DNA of 10,146 bases from JBFHER01 sp041584055 (lineage in GTDB: Bacteria > Bacteroidota > Bacteroidia > Bacteroidales > UBA5342). Numbering within the stretch: position 1 is the stretch's first letter; every line of letters begins with the position of its first letter. Where the stretch lies: the NCBI GenBank assembly GCA_041584055.1, contig JBFHER010000133.1, forward strand, positions 1 to 10,146. The letters are read 5' to 3'. The translations under genes were made by a program, and so were the position numbers. This document shows, piece after piece, positions 7,037-10,146 of the stretch. The notes under the pieces are model-generated. The model ran no database searches, was not told the origin of the DNA, and saw only the letters and a list, made by a program, of their open reading frames with translations.

Positions 7037-8242
7037 ATGTGCACATATTTTGGGTGCATGTCAATTTTTAGCGATTTTTGCTCACTAAAGAAAACAGTCT
7101 TGGAACAACTAATCAACAAACTAACATTCCCTGAGAAAATTGCATTTGCAATGCTATGCGTTGTGCTGCTTATTCAGCTTTATTTTTATTTTAAATATTT
7201 CTTTCAGATTATCTATTTTAATCCTTCGAAAGTTGTTTATTCTGATTCCAGGCCGCCAGTCTCGGTTGTTATCTGTGCAAGGGACGAACATCACAACCTG
7301 ACACACAACCTCCCACTCATTCTTGAGCAAAACTACCCTGAATTTCAGGTGGTTTTGGTGGATGACTGTTCTGAGGACGAAACGGAAGACTACCTAAAAC
7401 AACTCAAGGCCAGTTATTCAAACCTCTATGTCACAAGGATCAATCCTGATCCTGTATTTAAACATGGAAAAAAACTGGCACTGACCATCGGCATCAAGGC
7501 TGCAAAATACGATCATCTTTTACTAACCGATGCAGACTGCACTCCGATGTCGAAAAACTGGATGAGTGAAATGATTAAATGCTTTACAAACGAGAAACAA
7601 ATTGTTTTAGGTTACAGTCCGGTTAAAAAAGAAAAAGGGTGGCTAAATCATTACCTCAGGTATGAGAATATATTTACAGCCATACAATATTTTGGATTTG
7701 CGCTTGCAAAAAAACCTTACATGGGTGTTGGACGAAATCTTGCATATAAAAAAGAGTTGTTTTTTCAGCAAAAGGGTTTTGCGCGACATTCACATCTTTT
7801 ATCCGGTGATGATGACCTGTTTGTAAACCAGGCTTCCAACAAAATCAATACTGCTGTTCAATTCTCTGCCGAATCTGCCATGCTAACAGTTGGTTCCGAG
7901 AGCTGGAAAACATTTCGTGCACAGCGGAAGCGCCATGTGACCACTGGTTACCTTTACCGCAATGGCGATAAATGGCGATTGGGACTGGAAATCGTTTCAC
8001 GTTATCTCATGTTGGCAACAACCTTGTTTTTAATCATCTCCAGCTCATATTGGTGGATTGCCTTGTCGGTATTCTTGTTTCGTGGGATACTTTTGAGTTT
8101 GTGCTTTAACATATCCGCACGCAAGTTGGGACAAAACATGTTTCCGGCTTCAATTCTTTTATATGATATTTTGTCTCCTGCAATTAATGGGTTATTTTCG
8201 CTTAGCAATCGTGTTAAACCGAAAAGCATAAAATGGAAATAA
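7037..8242 (+). CDS. Membrane-anchored family 2 glycosyltransferase
   Basis: In the longest frame (401 residues) the protein has an N-terminal membrane segment (about 35-60), a GT2 catalytic domain, and C-terminal hydrophobic segments (about 320-355 and 369-390). GT2 motifs are all present: VSVVICARDE (75-84), the nucleotide-sugar aspartates VDD (108-110), the DXD-like TDADC (164-168), GVGRNLAY (230-237), the acidic SGDDD (256-260) where the catalytic base is expected, and QRKRH (296-300) in the place of the QxxRW motif. It should transfer a sugar from a nucleotide donor at the cytoplasmic face of the inner membrane; donor and acceptor are unknown. The start is uncertain: the first 21 residues are Cys-rich and look non-native, so ATG 7058 or TTG 7100 (giving MEQLINKLTFPEK) may be the true start; the coordinate given is the outer limit. 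The 3' end overlaps the sigma factor gene by 10 bases. Confidence 0.88.
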   Translation: MCTYFGCMSIFSDFCSLKKTVLEQLINKLTFPEKIAFAMLCVVLLIQLYFYFKYFFQIIYFNPSKVVYSDSRPPVSVVICARDEHHNLTHNLPLILEQNYPEFQVVLVDDCSEDETEDYLKQLKASYSNLYVTRINPDPVFKHGKKLALTIGIKAAKYDHLLLTDADCTPMSKNWMSEMIKCFTNEKQIVLGYSPVKKEKGWLNHYLRYENIFTAIQYFGFALAKKPYMGVGRNLAYKKELFFQQKGFARHSHLLSGDDDLFVNQASNKINTAVQFSAESAMLTVGSESWKTFRAQRKRHVTTGYLYRNGDKWRLGLEIVSRYLMLATTLFLIISSSYWWIALSVFLFRGILLSLCFNISARKLGQNMFPASILLYDILSPAINGLFSLSNRVKPKSIKWK

Positions 8243-8820
8243 ATAAAAATAGCGAACAGGCTATCAGGGATAAACGCTGGGTTTCAGCTGCTCTAAAAGG
8301 CGATAAAAAGGCCTTTTCAAACCTGATGAATGCTTACTATGACGCTATTTTTTTCACCCTCTTAAAAATGGTAAATGACCGCAGGGACACAGAAGATCTC
8401 ACGGCTGAAGTTTTTGGAAAGGCCTTTAATTCATTGCACAATTACTCCGAAGAATTTGCTTTTAGTACCTGGTTGTTTCGCATAGCTGCAAATCATGGGA
8501 TCGATTTTCTAAGAAGAAAAAAGGGTGTTACAATTTCAATTGATGCAGATGGTAATAATTTTGAATTTGATCTTTCGCTTCAGGATGGCAAACTCAGTCC
8601 GGAAGAATTCATGATTCAAAAACAAGAACACTTAAAATTATTAAAAAAAATAGAGCAATTAAAACCTTTTTGGCAACGTTTAATTGAATTGAGGTACTTT
8701 CAGGAATTGTCGTACGAAGAAATTGCCGAAGAGCTTGAAATGCCAATGGGTACGGTGAAAAACCAGTTGTACCGCGCCAAGGAATCCCTGGCAAAAATTT
8801 ATGAAAAAAATAACGACTAA
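8233..8820 (+). CDS. ECF-type RNA polymerase sigma factor (sigma-70 family)
   Basis: The 195-residue protein has the two domains of an extracytoplasmic-function sigma factor. Region 2 spans about 25-95 (FSNLMNAYYDAIFFTLLKMVNDRRDTEDLTAEVFGKAF, then STWLFRIAANHGIDFLRRKK), covering core binding and -10 recognition. Region 4 spans about 134-188 and includes LIELRYFQELSYEEIAEELEMPMGTVKNQLYRAKESL, the helix-turn-helix for the -35-type element. The linker at 96-130 is acidic. Its ATG at 8233 lies inside the last codons of the glycosyltransferase gene (10-base overlap in another frame), so translation is probably coupled. No anti-sigma gene lies next to it in this window, which leaves its control open; it may be regulated by its own transcription or by a distant partner. 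The embedding between two glycan-synthesis genes suggests, without proof, a link to envelope state. Confidence 0.92.
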   Translation: MEINKNSEQAIRDKRWVSAALKGDKKAFSNLMNAYYDAIFFTLLKMVNDRRDTEDLTAEVFGKAFNSLHNYSEEFAFSTWLFRIAANHGIDFLRRKKGVTISIDADGNNFEFDLSLQDGKLSPEEFMIQKQEHLKLLKKIEQLKPFWQRLIELRYFQELSYEEIAEELEMPMGTVKNQLYRAKESLAKIYEKNND

Positions 8821-8830
8821 AAGTAATAGA

Positions 8831-9958
8831 ATGAAATTACAGATGGTTGACCTTAAAGGTCAGTATAACAAGATAAAACCAGAAATTGACAGTGCCATTC
8901 AAGACGTGATTGACTCCACAGCATTTGTCAAAGGTCCCAGGGTAATGCAATTTGAAGAAAATCTTGCAAAATTTCTTGGCGTAAAGCACGTTATTGCATG
9001 TGGAAACGGAACAGATGCACTACAAATTGCATTGATGGGGCTTGATTTGAAACCAGGTGATGAAGTCATTGCACCATCTTTTACTTTTATTGCAACCGCT
9101 GAGGTAATTGCTTTGCTAAAACTAACACCTGTTTTGGTGGATGTTGACCAGGCATCATTTAATATTTCACCGGATGCTATTCGAAAAGCCATCACCCCCA
9201 AAACAAAAGCAATTATTCCCGTTCATCTTTTTGGTCAGTCAGCTCCAATGGACGAGATTATGGCCATTGCCAAAGAACACAACTTGTTTGTAATTGAAGA
9301 CGCCTGCCAATCCATCGGGGGAACCCTTACGTCAGGCAATGGGACAAAGGCAAAATCAGGAACCATTGGCGACATAGGCTGCACCTCTTTTTTCCCCTCT
9401 AAAAATTTAGGCTGTTATGGCGACGGTGGTGCCATGTTTACAAATGATGATGATCTGGCGGCAAAACTACGGTCCATTGCAAATCATGGCATGGTTGTTC
9501 GATATCACCACGACATGATCGGTGTCAACAGCCGACTTGATGGCATACAGGCTGCCATTCTCGACGTTAAGCTTAAGTATCTGAATGATTATGGCCTTGC
9601 CAGACAGCAAGCCGCTGGCGCTTACGACCAGGCCTTTGCAGAAATTGATGAATTGGTTATACCACAACGAGTACCTTATTCTGATCATGTTTTTCACCAA
9701 TATACATTAAGGGTTAAAAATGGCAAACGGGATGAGCTCATCGCGTATTTAAACAGCAATGATGTGCCTGCCATGGTGTACTATCCCATTCCCCTGCATT
9801 TGCAAAAAGCCTATTTGGATCCTCGTTACAAGGAAGGAGATTTTCCGGTTAGCGAACAACTGAGCATGGAAGTTGTCAGTCTTCCAATGCACACAGAGCT
9901 AACTGAGGAGCAACTGAACAAGATCTGTTCTGCTGTAAAGGATTTTTTTAGTGAATAG
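8831..9958 (+). CDS. DegT/DnrJ/EryC1/StrS family sugar aminotransferase, WbpE-like
   Basis: The 375-residue protein is a PLP-dependent aminotransferase that converts a keto group on a nucleotide sugar to an amine. Visible motifs are the cofactor phosphate-binding GNGTDALQIAL (58-68), the ring-stacking and Asp region VIEDACQSIGG (154-164), with Asp157, and FFPSKNLGCYGDGGAMFTND (187-206), in which Lys191 forms the Schiff base. Further family segments are RYHHDMIGVNSRLDGIQAAIL (224-244) and YYPIPLHLQ (317-325). The overall text resembles WbpE, which makes UDP-2-acetamido-3-amino-3-deoxy-glucuronate for O-antigen, from memory only. That substrate is not established here. I chose ATG 8831 (MKLQMVDLKGQY) because family members start close to this segment; ATG 8801 would add ten residues and overlap the sigma gene by 20 bases. 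The last codons run into the heptamer array, whose first degenerate unit (GTGAATA, 9951-9957) lies within the coding region. Confidence 0.92.
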   Translation: MKLQMVDLKGQYNKIKPEIDSAIQDVIDSTAFVKGPRVMQFEENLAKFLGVKHVIACGNGTDALQIALMGLDLKPGDEVIAPSFTFIATAEVIALLKLTPVLVDVDQASFNISPDAIRKAITPKTKAIIPVHLFGQSAPMDEIMAIAKEHNLFVIEDACQSIGGTLTSGNGTKAKSGTIGDIGCTSFFPSKNLGCYGDGGAMFTNDDDLAAKLRSIANHGMVVRYHHDMIGVNSRLDGIQAAILDVKLKYLNDYGLARQQAAGAYDQAFAEIDELVIPQRVPYSDHVFHQYTLRVKNGKRDELIAYLNSNDVPAMVYYPIPLHLQKAYLDPRYKEGDFPVSEQLSMEVVSLPMHTELTEEQLNKICSAVKDFFSE

Positions 9959-10146
9959 TGATTTGTGATTGGTGATTGGTGATTGGTGATTAGTGATTGG
10001 TGATTGGTGATTAGTGATTGGTGATTGGTGATTAGTGATTGGTGATTTGTGATTGGTGATTGGTGATTGGTGATTGGTGATTAGTGATTGGTGATTAGTG
10101 ATTGGTGATTGGTGATTTGTGATTGGTGATTTGTGATTGGTGATTG
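9958..10146 (+). repeat. Tandem heptamer array, 27 copies of GTGATT(G/A/T), continuing beyond the window
   Basis: Counting from base 9958 to the window end gives exactly 27 head-to-tail 7-base units without one insertion or deletion. The first six bases GTGATT are invariant; the seventh is G in 18 units, A in 5 and T in 4, never C. In order the seventh bases are TGGGAGGAGGAGTGGGGAGAGGTGTGG, so A or T units are never adjacent and units 3-11 show a GGA order with a 21-base period. The plus strand has no C in the whole array. A degenerate unit GTGAATA (9951-9957) precedes it inside the aminotransferase gene. Plus-strand frames are closed by frequent TGA. The sequence looks like a slippage-prone minisatellite; function is unknown. 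Confidence 0.97.

Noticed and set aside
8899..9700. Minus-strand open frames within the aminotransferase gene
   Set aside because: They are antisense shadows of a strongly supported PLP-enzyme gene.
9958..10146. CRISPR array
   Set aside because: The unit is only 7 bases with no spacers and no longer direct repeat; no cas gene is present.

Overview
The window looks like chromosomal DNA from a member of the Bacteroidota, probably Bacteroidales/Marinilabiliales-like, though the order is only inferred. The evidence is a TonB-dependent receptor followed directly by a DUF4249 lipoprotein, a CreD homologue paired with a small winged-helix regulator, moderately AT-rich DNA with few strong Shine-Dalgarno sequences, and promoter-like boxes of the Bacteroidota TAnnTTTG type. 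No tRNA, rRNA, CRISPR array, transposase or phage structural gene was seen.

Layout. (1) Bases 2-1618, plus strand: the C-terminal 246 codons of a TonB-dependent outer-membrane receptor, then a DUF4249 lipoprotein 3 bases later; together a probable outer-membrane uptake pair. (2) Bases 1655-4041, minus strand: a membrane protein overlapping a winged-helix regulator, then creD with its own upstream site and a rho-independent terminator. The same 23-base inverted-repeat motif precedes both transcription units and overlaps a Bacteroidota-type -7 box in each. This is the clearest unexplained regulatory structure here. (3) Bases 4139-5101, minus: an orphan lipoprotein with a GH43-like beta-propeller sequence, followed on its upstream side by about 370 bases without a gene. 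(4) Bases 5469-6945, minus: a long-chain flavodoxin and an EamA-family exporter. (5) Bases 7037-9958, plus: a tightly packed trio of membrane-anchored family 2 glycosyltransferase, ECF-type sigma factor and WbpE-like sugar aminotransferase, suggesting envelope or surface-glycan synthesis with an embedded regulator. (6) Bases 9958-10146: 27 uninterrupted copies of a 7-base unit GTGATT(G/A/T), starting on the last base of the aminotransferase stop codon and running off the window.

The genes are mostly cell-envelope functions: uptake, envelope integrity, surface sugar synthesis and export. Most families are well known. The less ordinary items are the shared creD-module operator, the heptamer array with a higher-order 21-base pattern, the sigma factor embedded between two glycan genes, and a flavodoxin with an unusual phosphate loop. 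I found no clear evidence of a wholly new system.
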